Origin: Shewanella putrefaciens
GTDB lineage: Bacteria; Pseudomonadota; Gammaproteobacteria; Enterobacterales; Shewanellaceae
DNA length: 64,000 nucleotides
Direction: 5' to 3'
Assembly (NCBI RefSeq): GCF_016406305.1
Contig: NZ_CP066369.1
Span: 1,692,501-1,756,500 of the forward strand
Shown here: piece by piece, positions 9,217-17,857 of the stretch
Layout of the letters: each line of letters starts with the position of its first letter
Position numbering within the stretch: the first letter of the stretch is position 1
The notes under the pieces: generated by a model
Databases searched by the model: none
Told to the model about the DNA's origin: nothing
The model's input: the letters and a program-made list of their open reading frames with translations, nothing else
Program-made: the position numbers and the translations under genes

Positions 9217-9900
9217 ATGGGAATTTTCTCTCGTTTCGCCGATATCATTAACTCTAATATCAGCGCATTGCTGGATAAAGCCGAAGACCCAGAAAAAATG
9301 GTTCGACTGATTATCCAAGAAATGGAAGACACACTCGTTGAAGTGCGTTCGACCTCAGCTAAAGTATTAGCTGAAAAGAAAGAGCTGCAACGTCGTATCA
9401 ACCGCGTGTTAGAGCAAGTGCAAGATTGGCAAGATAAGGCTGAACTGGCACTGTCGAAAGACCGTGAAGACTTAGCGAAAGCCGCTTTAGTTGAAAAGCA
9501 AAAAGCGACTGGTTTAGCAGACACGCTGAATCAAGAATTAACTGTTATTGATGAGCACATTGCACGCTTGAAAGATGAAGTGAGCATGCTGCAGGAAAAG
9601 CTGCTCGACGCTAAAGCACGCCAAAAGACCATTATTCTGCGCACTCAAACCGCGTCATCGCGCTTAGAAGTGAAAAAGCAGTTAGATTCAAGCAAAATCG
9701 ACAACGCTATGCTCAAGTTTGAACAATATGAGCGCCGTGTCGAAGGCTTAGAAGCCCAAGTTGAATCCTACGATCTTGGCGGCAAAAAGACCTTAGCCGA
9801 TGAGTTTGCGGCGCTGGAAGCGGAAGACTCTGTGAATGCAGAACTGGCAGCGCTCAAAGCCAAGGTAAAAGCTAAAGCGCCAACTAAGTCAAAAGAATAA
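9217..9900 (+). CDS. pspA: Phage shock protein A
   Basis: A 227-residue all-helical coiled-coil protein of the PspA/IM30 (ESCRT-III-like) family, starting MGIFSRFADIINSNISALLDKAEDPEKM-type sequence. The ATG at 9217 is preferred over an upstream in-frame TTG at 9160, which would lie on the sigma-54 promoter; GAGGAT is a suitable ribosome binding site. PspA binds stressed inner membrane and stabilises it, and in the cytosol it inhibits PspF. It is followed at short distance by pspB and pspC. Confidence 0.96.
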   Translation: MGIFSRFADIINSNISALLDKAEDPEKMVRLIIQEMEDTLVEVRSTSAKVLAEKKELQRRINRVLEQVQDWQDKAELALSKDREDLAKAALVEKQKATGLADTLNQELTVIDEHIARLKDEVSMLQEKLLDAKARQKTIILRTQTASSRLEVKKQLDSSKIDNAMLKFEQYERRVEGLEAQVESYDLGGKKTLADEFAALEAEDSVNAELAALKAKVKAKAPTKSKE

Positions 9901-9917
9901 CAATTCAGAGGTGAGTT

Positions 9918-10157
9918 ATGGATATGGACGTACTGATGGCGCCGATTATTATTTTCATGGTGATAGTCGCGCCAATATGGTTAGTTCTTCATTATCGCAG
10001 TAAGCGACAAGTGAGCCAGGGACTCACTGAGGAAGAGTTTTCACAACTCAATGATTTGATTGCCAAAGCCGATAAAATGGCGGCACGCATTGAAACCTTA
10101 GAGGCCATTCTGGATACAGAATCGCCCGAATGGAGGGGGAAAAATGAGAGGATCTAA
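9918..10157 (+). CDS. pspB: Phage shock protein B
   Basis: 79 residues. A single N-terminal membrane segment (LMAPIIIFMVIVAPIWLVLHY) is followed by a short cytoplasmic coiled coil ending NDLIAKADKMAARIETLEAILD, the PspB pattern. PspB and PspC sense membrane stress and release PspF from PspA. The end overlaps the start of pspC by 14 bases, so the two are translationally coupled. GAGGTGAG precedes the ATG as ribosome binding site. Confidence 0.93.
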   Translation: MDMDVLMAPIIIFMVIVAPIWLVLHYRSKRQVSQGLTEEEFSQLNDLIAKADKMAARIETLEAILDTESPEWRGKNERI

Positions 10158-10530
10158 TGGCCGTACTTTGTACCGCATTCCCCAGTCCGGTAAAATAGCG
10201 GGTGTATGTGCAGGGATTGCCGAGTACTTTGCGATTGAAACTTGGTTAGTGCGTGTATTGACTGTGTCTATCTTCTTACTCGGTGGCTCAGGTGTGGTGT
10301 TTATCATCTATGTTGCCCTGTGGGTGATTTTAGACATCAAGCCTCAAAAGTCGTACGATAGGGACGATATCGAGGTGAAGAAGAAGCCGTGGCAGTCGGG
10401 GGAGCCCGCAAAGCAAGCACTGAGCGACGTGAGTCGTCAATTCCGAAATTTGGAAGTCAGGCTGCAAAATTTAGAACGCCACGTCACCTCTGACAACTTT
10501 GATTTAAAAAGACAGATCAATAGTTTGTAA
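10144..10530 (+). CDS. pspC: Phage shock protein C (membrane stress sensor)
   Basis: 128 residues. The PspC domain contains LYRIPQSGKIAGVCAGIAEYF, then the membrane helix VRVLTVSIFLLGGSGVVFIIYVALWVIL. A C-terminal helical tail (LEVRLQNLERHVTSDNFDLKRQI) resembles a leucine-zipper-like segment. It acts with PspB in the inner membrane. No pspD or pspE follows, so this is the minimal pspABC form; a hairpin separates it from ycjX. Confidence 0.93.
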   Translation: MRGSNGRTLYRIPQSGKIAGVCAGIAEYFAIETWLVRVLTVSIFLLGGSGVVFIIYVALWVILDIKPQKSYDRDDIEVKKKPWQSGEPAKQALSDVSRQFRNLEVRLQNLERHVTSDNFDLKRQINSL

Positions 10531-10538
10531 CCCTTCTA

Positions 10539-10560
10539 AAGGGCGGCCATGTCCGCCCTT
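10539..10560 (+). terminator. Hairpin after pspC (weak terminator or processing site)
   Basis: AAGGGCGG / CCGCCCTT with a 6-base loop lies directly after the pspC stop. There is no T-run, so it may only attenuate read-through into ycjX. Confidence 0.5.
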
Positions 10561-10643
10561 GTTGCTTAATCTCTTCTCTATTCCAGTGTATAGTCAACAT
10601 TACTTGACATAAGTTAACCTCATTCGACATAAGGGAAGTCTCT

Positions 10644-12104
10644 ATGGGAATGCTTGATGCCTCGCTCCATAAATTGACCCAAAAGGGCCAATCCCTGTTA
10701 CATCGCACTGCGGACCGGCATTTACGTTTGGCGGTGACTGGGCTTTCTGGTGCGGGAAAAACCGCGTTTATCACTGGGTTAGTCAATCAGTTACTCAACT
10801 CTGGCCCTGTATCTAGCTTAACCCATGCCCGTACTAACAGTGCTTTGCCACTTTGGCAGGTGAGCCGTGAGCAGCGTTTACTCGGGGTTAAGCGTGCCAT
10901 GCAGCCGGATCTGGAAATCGCCAGTTTTGATTACCAAGGCGCCATGTTAGCGCTCACTTCCGAACCTGCGACTTGGCCTGCCTCCACCCGCACTATTTCA
11001 GAGTTACGCTTGGCGATTAAATACCAGCCGCAAAAGGGCTTGCTGGCCAAGTTTTCCGATACCGCGACCTTATATTTAGACATAGTCGATTATCCCGGCG
11101 AATGGTTACTCGATTTACCTATGCTGCGTCAAGACTTTGTCCAGTGGTGTCGTGCCCAGCAAGTTCGCATCGAGAATCTTAAAAGTTCACCCTTATATGC
11201 CCAGTTTGAGCAATCCTTAACTGCGTTGGATCTAGCCGCTAGCGCCGATGAGCAGCAATTGAAACTGATTGCCGATCAATATCAGTTATTACTCAATGAT
11301 TTAGTGCACGTGCAAGGGTATTATCAGGCGCAACCCGGGCGGATGTTATTGCCGGGCGAATGGCAGGGCGCACCTTTATTGGCTTTTTTCCCCCTGTTAT
11401 TTGTCAGTGATGAAAAGTTCACTGCGCTTTCGCAAAGCGACAAACACAGTGGCTTCCATGTGCTTGAAAAACGCTATCATGAATACGTCGCTAAAGTGGT
11501 TAAGCCTTTCTATAAAAACCATTTTGCCGGTTTTGACAGGCAGTTAGTACTCGTTGACTGTTTTAGTGCGTTGAATCGCGGTAAAAAGCAATTTGAGGAT
11601 ATGGGCGCGGCGCTCAACGCCATTATGGAAAGTTTCCATTTTGGCCAATCGAGTTATTTACGGCGTTTATTTGCCCCCCGCATCGACCGTTTATTGTTTG
11701 CCGCGAGCAAGGTTGACCATGTGACCCGTGATCAACAGGGCCATGTGCTGTCCCTGTTAACTGATATGTTGAAACACAGCCAGCATTTTGCCAGTTTCGA
11801 TGGTTGTAAAGTGGAGACAATGGCGATTAGCGCCATCAAGGCGACTCGCCATGGCATGGTGACAACCCAAGAGGGCGAGGTGGAAGTCGTGCAGGGGACG
11901 GGACTCAACGGTAAAGCCCTGACCTTATTTCCCGGCGAAGTGCCTACTCGCTTACCTGAAGCGCATTTTTGGCGTGACCAAGGGTTTAACTTTGTCGGCT
12001 TTGCACCGCCAAACAATGTCAATGTCGATCCCTCTCAAGTGCACTTTGACCATATTCGTCTCGATCATCTGCTGCAGTACTTACTGGGAGATAAGTTGGA
12101 ATGA
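10644..12104 (+). CDS. ycjX: YcjX family P-loop GTPase-like protein (DUF463)
   Basis: A 486-residue protein with Walker A GLSGAGKT near residue 35 and the DUF463 features LYLDIVDYPGEWLLDLPML and LVLVDCFSALNRGKKQFEDM. YcjX proteins are stress-associated P-loop proteins induced with the Psp response in enterobacteria; their biochemical role is poorly known. Its stop overlaps the ycjF start by 4 bases (ATGA), so the pair is co-translated. Placement after pspABC follows the E. coli order, but tyrR, which follows there, is absent. Confidence 0.92.
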   Translation: MGMLDASLHKLTQKGQSLLHRTADRHLRLAVTGLSGAGKTAFITGLVNQLLNSGPVSSLTHARTNSALPLWQVSREQRLLGVKRAMQPDLEIASFDYQGAMLALTSEPATWPASTRTISELRLAIKYQPQKGLLAKFSDTATLYLDIVDYPGEWLLDLPMLRQDFVQWCRAQQVRIENLKSSPLYAQFEQSLTALDLAASADEQQLKLIADQYQLLLNDLVHVQGYYQAQPGRMLLPGEWQGAPLLAFFPLLFVSDEKFTALSQSDKHSGFHVLEKRYHEYVAKVVKPFYKNHFAGFDRQLVLVDCFSALNRGKKQFEDMGAALNAIMESFHFGQSSYLRRLFAPRIDRLLFAASKVDHVTRDQQGHVLSLLTDMLKHSQHFASFDGCKVETMAISAIKATRHGMVTTQEGEVEVVQGTGLNGKALTLFPGEVPTRLPEAHFWRDQGFNFVGFAPPNNVNVDPSQVHFDHIRLDHLLQYLLGDKLE

Positions 12105-13333
12105 CGTTAAAGTTATCGGATAACCCAAATGAACAGGCTGCCAAAACATCTGAAAAGCCAGTTGAACACTGCGCGGAACAATCTGTCGAACAAAAGCCGC
12201 TGAAAAAGCAGTTGCTGTTTGATCCACAAGTCGTTGAGCTTAAACCCAGCAAAGAGGAACTCAAAGGAGCAAAAGCTTTTGATCCCTATACGCCAGTGCA
12301 AGAAGTCGCTACTGATATTGAGGAATTAATGGATGCGACATTGTCTGCCCATCCCAATATCATCGACGTTAAATCCGTATCGCCTCAACTGGTTAAATCA
12401 CGCCGTTGGTCTTGGCTCGCCCGTTTAGCGGTGTCGAGTTTAATACTGCTCGTAGTCGTTCAAACGGGATTAGGACTGAGGGATGCTTGGCTTGAGAGCC
12501 CTTGGTTGTTCAGTTTTTATGGCATGGTGCTTGGGGTCGTCAGTGCGTGGGCATTGGCGGGCGCCGTCAGTGAATACCGTAAGCTTAAGCGGCTCAAACA
12601 GGTCGCCGATACCCAAGAAACGGGCGCTAGACTAGCCCAGAGCATGCAAATGGGTGAAGCAGACAGCTTTATCGATAATATCGTTTGCCACTATGAAGAC
12701 AGCCAAGGTGTGCAGCAACTTCGCCGTTCATTAAAGGATGACCATAATGATGCCGAGAAAGTCTTGTTATTCGAGGACTTAGTGTTGACTGAGCGGGATG
12801 AACTGGCCAAAAAAGTGGTGCGGCGATATGCGGCCGAATCGGCAGTTTTATTAGCCGCCAGCCCGTTAGCCGTGCTCGATATGGCAATTATCCTCTGGCG
12901 TAATCAACGTATGCTGCGCGATGTGGCCCGCTGTTATGGCATAGAGCTGGGTTACTGGAGCCGAATTAAACTTATCCGCAGCATTATCATTAATATTATT
13001 TATGCGGGCACCAGTGAGTTAGTCACAGATTTAGGTACGCAGCTGTTATCCGTTGAAATGACGGGTAAATTGTCTGCTCGCTTAGCTCAAGGCTTAGGGG
13101 GCGGTATGTTAACGGCGCGCCTTGGATACCAAGCCATGGCGCTGTGTCGGCCGATTGTGTTTAGGGAAGACCAAAGGCCTAAATTGTCTAAAGTGCATCA
13201 GGAATTGTTAATTGAGCTTAAGCAGTTTTCAGGCAAGCTGTTTACTAAGGAAGGCCGAGACGCATTAAAAGGCCAGTTCGCCGATGTTGATGTCAAAGTA
13301 TCTCGTTCGGCTAAAGATAATCCAAGAGAGTAG
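12101..13333 (+). CDS. ycjF: YcjF family inner-membrane protein (UPF0283, DUF697)
   Basis: 410 residues. A charged, disordered N-terminus of about 100 residues precedes two membrane helices (WLARLAVSSLILLVVVQTGL and LFSFYGMVLGVVSAWALAGA). The C-terminal DUF697 domain includes SAVLLAASPLAVLDMAIILWRNQRMLRD and GTSELVTDLGTQLLS. It is the usual partner of YcjX and probably places it at the inner membrane during envelope stress (inference from pairing). A terminator follows. Confidence 0.9.
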   Translation: MTLKLSDNPNEQAAKTSEKPVEHCAEQSVEQKPLKKQLLFDPQVVELKPSKEELKGAKAFDPYTPVQEVATDIEELMDATLSAHPNIIDVKSVSPQLVKSRRWSWLARLAVSSLILLVVVQTGLGLRDAWLESPWLFSFYGMVLGVVSAWALAGAVSEYRKLKRLKQVADTQETGARLAQSMQMGEADSFIDNIVCHYEDSQGVQQLRRSLKDDHNDAEKVLLFEDLVLTERDELAKKVVRRYAAESAVLLAASPLAVLDMAIILWRNQRMLRDVARCYGIELGYWSRIKLIRSIIINIIYAGTSELVTDLGTQLLSVEMTGKLSARLAQGLGGGMLTARLGYQAMALCRPIVFREDQRPKLSKVHQELLIELKQFSGKLFTKEGRDALKGQFADVDVKVSRSAKDNPRE

Positions 13334-13380
13334 ATGCTTTAAATATCAAATAGTGTCTGATTTAAAGGGGTGAAAATAGA

Positions 13381-13414
13381 TGCGCTAGTGGATTTATTCC
13401 TTAGCGCATTTTTT
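13381..13414 (+). terminator. Terminator of ycjX-ycjF
   Basis: TGCGCTA / TAGCGCA arms enclose a 14-base loop and are followed by TTTTTT. Confidence 0.75.
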
Positions 13415-13506
13415 ATGATTTTTTGCCGAGATTGAGTATCCATGTAACAAGTTTATTACACTTGGCGCTCGGCTATTTTCGCCATGCTACTGGCTTAAGT
13501 GTTTGG

Positions 13507-13579
13507 CCGCGTTATGGTAGGGCTTATTCGATAGGGCTAATGTTTCATTAACTTATCTATTGAATTGTCCATAACGCGG
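13507..13579. repeat. 11-base inverted repeats upstream of the methionine gamma-lyase gene
   Basis: CCGCGTTATGG (13507-13517) recurs as its exact reverse complement CCATAACGCGG (13569-13579), 51 bases apart, within the leader of the lyase gene. The arms could be two copies of an operator in opposite orientation, or the base of a long stem. Confidence 0.6.
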
Positions 13580-13650
13580 GCATTGAACATCCTAAACGAA
13601 CAATCAATCAACAACGGGAATCGCTCAATGCCAATTACAAGGAGCTAGGT

Positions 13651-14844
13651 ATGCAAGATGAGTCAGGCAAGATGTGGAAGGCGGCAACACAGGTTATTCA
13701 TGGCGGTCACGAACGGGAGGCCTTTGGCGCCTTAGTGACGCCGCTTTATCAAAGTGCAACTTTTGTATTTGAGTCGGCTAAGCAAGGTGGTGAGCGATTT
13801 GCGGGCAATGAGCCAGGGTATATTTATACTCGCTTAGGTAATCCGACAACCGCCGAGCTTGAACGTAAAATGGCGATTTTAGAAGGGGCCGAGGCCGCCG
13901 CCGCGACCGCATCTGGTATGGGAGCGGTATCCGCCGCATTATTGGCAAACCTGCAGATGGGCGATCATTTAGTGGCGTCCAATGCCGTATACGGCTGTAC
14001 TTTTGCGTTAATGACGTCCCAGTTTGCGCGCTTTGGTATTGAAGTGTCCCTAGTGGACTTTTCATCTCTGGCAGAAATAGAAGCGGCAATTAAATCCAAT
14101 ACTAAGGTCATTTTCTGTGAAACCCCAGTTAATCCCCATTTGCAGGTGTTTGATTTAGCGGCAATTGCGAATATTGCCAAACGTCATCAGTTGGTCAGTA
14201 TTGTCGACAATACTTTTATGACGCCATTACTGCAGCGGCCGCTCGATTTTGGTATCGATTTGGTGGTCCACAGTGCGACTAAGTATTTAAATGGCCATGG
14301 TGATGTGATTGCGGGAATAGTGTGTGGCAGTGAAGATCAGCTCCATAGAGTGAAGTATGAAATCTTAAAAGATATAGGCGCTGTCATATCGCCCCACGAT
14401 GCTTGGCTTATCCTACGCGGCCTTAAAACCTTAGATGTGCGTTTACAACGCCATTGCGATAGTGCCCAGCGCGTGGCGGAGTTTTTAGCACAATACCCAA
14501 GTGTTACGCGAGTGTATTACCCCGGACTTAAATCCCATCAAGGGCATCAATTTATGGGTAAGCAGATGAAACGCGCCGGTGGGGTGATCGCGTTTGAGTT
14601 GGCGGCAAATCTAGAACAAGCCATGGCCTTTGTGGGGTATTTAGAGTTATTTTCTATCGCGGTGAGCCTAGGGGACGCTGAATCCCTCATTCAACATCCG
14701 GCATCAATGACGCACTCTCCCTATACGCCAGAGGCGAGGGCAGAGGCTGGGATTGGCGATAATCTACTGCGAATTTCTATTGGTTTAGAGGATTGTGATG
14801 ACATTATTGCCGACCTAAGCCAAGCCTTAGGGAGATTGGCATAA
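13651..14844 (+). CDS. mdeA: Methionine gamma-lyase (PLP-dependent)
   Basis: A 397-residue Cys/Met metabolism PLP enzyme. The PLP lysine is Lys211 in SATKYLNGHGD, and Cys116 in VYGCTFALM sits at the position that marks methionine gamma-lyases, as opposed to cystathionine gamma-lyases or synthases. The YTRLGNPT motif binds the cofactor phosphate. It should split L-methionine into methanethiol, 2-oxobutanoate and ammonia in the cytoplasm. Single-gene unit with its own terminator and a strong AAGGAGCT ribosome binding site. The product is named on residue grounds; activity on homocysteine or cysteine is also possible. Confidence 0.88.
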   Translation: MQDESGKMWKAATQVIHGGHEREAFGALVTPLYQSATFVFESAKQGGERFAGNEPGYIYTRLGNPTTAELERKMAILEGAEAAAATASGMGAVSAALLANLQMGDHLVASNAVYGCTFALMTSQFARFGIEVSLVDFSSLAEIEAAIKSNTKVIFCETPVNPHLQVFDLAAIANIAKRHQLVSIVDNTFMTPLLQRPLDFGIDLVVHSATKYLNGHGDVIAGIVCGSEDQLHRVKYEILKDIGAVISPHDAWLILRGLKTLDVRLQRHCDSAQRVAEFLAQYPSVTRVYYPGLKSHQGHQFMGKQMKRAGGVIAFELAANLEQAMAFVGYLELFSIAVSLGDAESLIQHPASMTHSPYTPEARAEAGIGDNLLRISIGLEDCDDIIADLSQALGRLA

Positions 14845-14871
14845 TGGTAAAGTAGCGCATTTAACTGCGGT

Positions 14872-14902
14872 AAAAATGGGGGCTAGTTGGCGCCCCATTT
14901 TT
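14872..14902 (+). terminator. Terminator of the methionine gamma-lyase gene
   Basis: AAAATGGGG and CCCCATTTTT arms enclose a short GC-paired loop and end in a T-run. Confidence 0.8.
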
Positions 14903-15075
14903 ATGAGTAAGCATTGGCGTTATTTTATGATTAAGCATGCCTGAATAGGCCTTAAGTTTAGTGATAGATAATATTTATTGTGGTGATTTGGTAATTCAGC
15001 AGACCTTAGTCTATTTTTGATTTGAGGCCACGGAAGTAGGATGAAAGGCCGAATATCATGGAAAGAGGAACTATT

Positions 15076-15441
15076 ATGAAAACCACACTCAATATAACGG
15101 CTATTGTGAGTGCCATTGCGCTTACTGCATTAGTAGCCATCCCTGCAATCGCAGCGGATCCCGTCAAAGAAGCCACTAAAGTACAGACTCAAGCAAACAT
15201 GGATGTGAAAGATGCGGCATCGGAAGCGAAAAAAGCGATGCCTGATACCGCACAAGTCAATATCAATACCGCCTCCTCTGAACAGTTGCAAATGCTGAAG
15301 GGGATCGGCGCCGCTAAGGCCCAAGCCATCATAGATTATCGTACTCAGAATGGTAAGTTTAAGGCGGTCGATGATTTAGCGAATGTATCGGGTATAGGTG
15401 CAAAATTGATTGAACAGAATCGACATTTGATAAAGATCTGA
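15076..15441 (+). CDS. ComEA family helix-hairpin-helix DNA-binding protein, exported
   Basis: 121 residues from the ATG at 15076, which has AGAGGAAC upstream; an earlier in-frame ATG at 15058 lacks a good site. A signal peptide ([21 protein letters not shown]) is followed by a charged linker and a C-terminal double helix-hairpin-helix ([26 protein letters not shown] and [14 protein letters not shown]). ComEA-like proteins bind DNA without sequence preference in the periplasm and help pull in transforming DNA. Stand-alone gene with its own terminator. Confidence 0.88.
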   Translation: MKTTLNITAIVSAIALTALVAIPAIAADPVKEATKVQTQANMDVKDAASEAKKAMPDTAQVNINTASSEQLQMLKGIGAAKAQAIIDYRTQNGKFKAVDDLANVSGIGAKLIEQNRHLIKI

Positions 15442-15488
15442 GTTAATAATCCGCATCGGCTAATGATTAATTGAGCGTACTAACGATG

Positions 15489-15514
15489 AAAAAGCCTACA
15501 AATGTAGGCTTTTA
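15489..15514 (+). terminator. Terminator of the comEA-like gene
   Basis: AAAAGCCTACA / TGTAGGCTTTT hairpin with a T-rich 3' side. Confidence 0.85.
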
Positions 15515-15696
15515 TCATTTAAATACTATGCATACACTATGGTGCACACAATGGTTTGCCTATAGATTGTCCAGTTAAGCGGGATATTTGCCAAATGGGT
15601 GGATTAGCACTTGATCCCTTAGGTGCCATAGGGGATAATCCGCGTCGTTCAACTAACCTCCTTACCTAAGGGCACAGGATTGTTATTTGAAGTTAT

Positions 15697-15805
15697 GGTG
15701 ACCCTAGGGTCCCCCCGCAATGATAACTTGTGAACTCGGCCAGGCCCGGAAGGGAGCAACCGCAGCAAGCGACTCGTGTGCCGGGGTGTCGGCTCTAGGG
15801 GAACC
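15697..15805 (+). ncRNA. ffs: Signal recognition particle 4.5S RNA
   Basis: It has the conserved bacterial small SRP RNA core: CCAGGCCCGGAAGGGAGCA, with the GGAA tetraloop and the internal-loop AGCA, followed by GTGTGCCGGGGTGT. The ends (GGTGACCCTAG and CTAGGGGAACC) pair to close a single long hairpin of about 109 nucleotides, matching the size of the E. coli 4.5S RNA. It binds Ffh and targets nascent inner-membrane proteins to FtsY and SecYEG. The end positions are estimated from pairing, to within a few bases. Confidence 0.92.
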
Positions 15806-15899
15806 TCCAATCTCTGCTCGTTTACTCTCTTTTTAGCAAACTTCCAATTTCTATAACTTCACACTTTATTATTTTGCTAGCGAATACCACCTGCAAAAA

Positions 15900-16184
15900 T
15901 TAATATTCTGTTTCTTCCTGCAACCTTTTTTGTAGATTCTGCTTGAGGAAGGCGCGGGATTTTTCCAATGCGGCTTGAATTTCCCGCTTCAACTCCTGCA
16001 ACTCGTTGTAGTCTTCAAAAAAGTAAGTGTCGACGAGGTGGCGTATATAACGCACGGGCAGTTGGTTGAGGGTTACACAACAGAGATCGGCTAAATAATC
16101 CTCTGGCAGTTCATCCATAAGTCCTTCATCGGATAACATTTCCATTAAGAGAACTTCGTAATAATTACGGATTTCGAGTTGCAT
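15900..16184 (-). CDS. ComFB-like protein (late competence development family)
   Basis: 94 residues. It opens with EIRNYYEVLLMEML and has YLADLCCVTLNQLPVRYIRHLVDTYFF, matching the ComFB family pattern (NYYE, then D-x-x-C-x-x-x-x-LN-x-L-P-x-RY). In Bacillus ComFB lies in the comF operon and its role is unclear; related proteins in other phyla have been linked to nucleotide second-messenger binding. It is the last gene of a minus-strand run, 33 bases after the deacetylase-like gene. Family call good; function unknown. Confidence 0.8.
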   Translation of the reverse strand: MQLEIRNYYEVLLMEMLSDEGLMDELPEDYLADLCCVTLNQLPVRYIRHLVDTYFFEDYNELQELKREIQAALEKSRAFLKQNLQKRLQEETEY

Positions 16185-16217
16185 CGCTGTGCTCCATGAT
16201 GGTTTTTATTGAGTGTG

Positions 16218-17120
16218 CTACCACAAATGGTTTGCCGCAATAAAAAGTTGGCTGTGTCTTTGGCTTAATTGTAGTGCGTCTCTGCTATAACCGCCGCCTA
16301 TCACAGCTGCAATTGGAATATTTGCCGATTTTGCCATTGATAATACAGTTAAATCCCGTCTGAATAGTCCTTCTTGGCTGATGTTAAGCAAACCGAGATC
16401 GTCATCTTGATGAATATCGACCCCTGCATCATAGAGGATGAGATCCGGCTGATGGATCCGAATAAGGAGGGCGAGCGTTTGTTCAACGGTTTCAATATAG
16501 GCTTTATCATCGGCGCCCTTAGAGAGCTCAATATCATGGTGGGAGCTTTGTTTACGGCTAGGGAAGTTTTCTTTGCAATGGATTGAGCAACTGATGATCC
16601 CATTATGCCTATGGCTCAGGGTAGCGCTACCGTCACCTTGGTGAACATCACAGTCAAAGATGAGCACCCTATGGAGTTGCTTTTCTGCAATAACTTTTTT
16701 GGCTGCGATGATTAAATCATTGAAAATACAGTAACCACTGCCAAAGTCGTAGTGTGCATGGTGATAACCACCGGTTAAATGCAGACTAATGCCATGCTCG
16801 ATAGCGAGTGAGGCCGTGAGTGTGGTGCCCGCCACTGAATGTAAAGTGCGCTCGACTAAGGCTTCACTCCAGGGAAAACCAATTCGTCTGAGCGCCGCGG
16901 TTGGCAAAGTGCCGGCGATAAACTGCTCAACATACGCTTTTTGATGCACTTGCATGACATCCTGCGCCGTCATCGCGATGGGTGCGTGAAACTGCGCTGG
17001 TGTGGCAAGCTGATTATCGAATAAGTATTGCCGAAGGTTTGCGTATTTAGTGGTGGGAAATCTGTGGTGAGAGGGAAGCGCCAGCTTGGAATAGCTGGCG
17101 TGATAAACCAATGGGATCAT
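16218..17120 (-). CDS. Histone deacetylase / acetoin utilisation (AcuC-like) superfamily protein
   Basis: 300 residues from the ATG at 17120; a TTG two codons upstream is the alternative. It has the arginase/deacetylase fold with the zinc and catalytic motifs of the HDAC family: GGYHHAHYDFGSGYCIFND, IFDCDVHQGDG (metal-binding Asp and His) and LYDAGVDIHQDDDLG (second metal Asp). These support an active zinc hydrolase that deacetylates a protein or small amide such as an acetylpolyamine; the substrate cannot be told from sequence. Neighbours are a ComFB-like gene downstream and a DUF2057 gene upstream. Confidence 0.88.
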   Translation of the reverse strand: MIPLVYHASYSKLALPSHHRFPTTKYANLRQYLFDNQLATPAQFHAPIAMTAQDVMQVHQKAYVEQFIAGTLPTAALRRIGFPWSEALVERTLHSVAGTTLTASLAIEHGISLHLTGGYHHAHYDFGSGYCIFNDLIIAAKKVIAEKQLHRVLIFDCDVHQGDGSATLSHRHNGIISCSIHCKENFPSRKQSSHHDIELSKGADDKAYIETVEQTLALLIRIHQPDLILYDAGVDIHQDDDLGLLNISQEGLFRRDLTVLSMAKSANIPIAAVIGGGYSRDALQLSQRHSQLFIAANHLW

Positions 17121-17155
17121 AGCCAATATCGACTAAACCTTGTTATCGCAAGGTG

Positions 17156-17848
17156 TTATAGCTGTGAAATCGCCCAGCTCATAAATTCTTTGCGAGTTTT
17201 CTCATCGGCTTGTAGCCACCAATACTGCAACATTTGCTGGGGATTGGCTGCCGCTGCCTTAGATGCATCGACAGGTGCCGTTAATGACGTTGCATTGACC
17301 GCTGCTTGGGTAGAGGTGGGCGCCGATGCTACCACGACGGCCGCAGCACCTGCAGCTCCCGTTGCCGCCGCAGCCGTACCGGATACATCAACGGCTTGGT
17401 TACCACTGAACAGACGGGAAACAAAACTTTCTTCTTCAATATCGGTATTGGCAACTTGGTAGTTGACTTGGCCCTTGTCACTACGGGTTAACACTACCTG
17501 TGGGTTTTGAGCATAGGACTTAGGTTTCTTGACCACTTCGCCTTCGGCGGCCTGTAGATGGTATTGATGATCACCATCGACTTCTAAGGTCACGATAAAA
17601 GGAGCTGATTTTACAAAGGTTTGGCTATCACTAAAATCATCTTCAACCATCTCATGGTAACGAATGGCGATTTTGTGAGTGCCGGGGGCCAATTCTAAGC
17701 TGCTCTTGTGATTAAATACGCTGGACTCGACTTTTTTACCATCGAGGGCAAGGTATTCGAAGGACATGGGAATATTCAGATCTGCAGCAAAGGCTGAGGC
17801 AGAGCCGAGTAACACGAGCAGACTACTGATTGGCAAAAGTGATTTCAT
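17156..17848 (-). CDS. DUF2057 family exported protein (YccT-like)
   Basis: 230 residues with a signal peptide ([19 protein letters not shown]). The DUF2057 domain runs to about residue 145 ([20 protein letters not shown]-like start, then [22 protein letters not shown]). An Ala/Thr/Val-rich stretch at about residues 150-205 is low complexity and probably a linker; the last 25 residues ([25 protein letters not shown]) form an aromatic helix typical of longer family members. Periplasmic; role unknown. Confidence 0.8.
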   Translation of the reverse strand: MKSLLPISSLLVLLGSASAFAADLNIPMSFEYLALDGKKVESSVFNHKSSLELAPGTHKIAIRYHEMVEDDFSDSQTFVKSAPFIVTLEVDGDHQYHLQAAEGEVVKKPKSYAQNPQVVLTRSDKGQVNYQVANTDIEEESFVSRLFSGNQAVDVSGTAAAATGAAGAAAVVVASAPTSTQAAVNATSLTAPVDASKAAAANPQQMLQYWWLQADEKTRKEFMSWAISQL

Positions 17849-17857
17849 TATTGTTCC

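Larger units (their letters stand above)
13334..13650. other. Intergenic region between ycjF and the methionine gamma-lyase gene
   Basis: It holds the ycjF terminator and a pair of 11-base inverted repeats (listed separately). The remainder is moderately AT-rich leader before the lyase gene, with a good ribosome binding site (AAGGAGC) just before its ATG. No further gene is seen. Confidence 0.6.
15442..15899. other. Intergenic region holding the SRP RNA gene
   Basis: It contains the comEA terminator and the 4.5S RNA gene (listed separately). Between them, about 15515-15696 holds no gene that I can see and should include the RNA promoter, which I cannot pinpoint. No T-run terminator is obvious after the RNA. 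Confidence 0.6.

Noticed and set aside
17079-17100. CGCCAGCT-N6-AGCTGGCG hairpin as a terminator
   Set aside because: It lies inside the first codons of the deacetylase-like gene, with no T-run.
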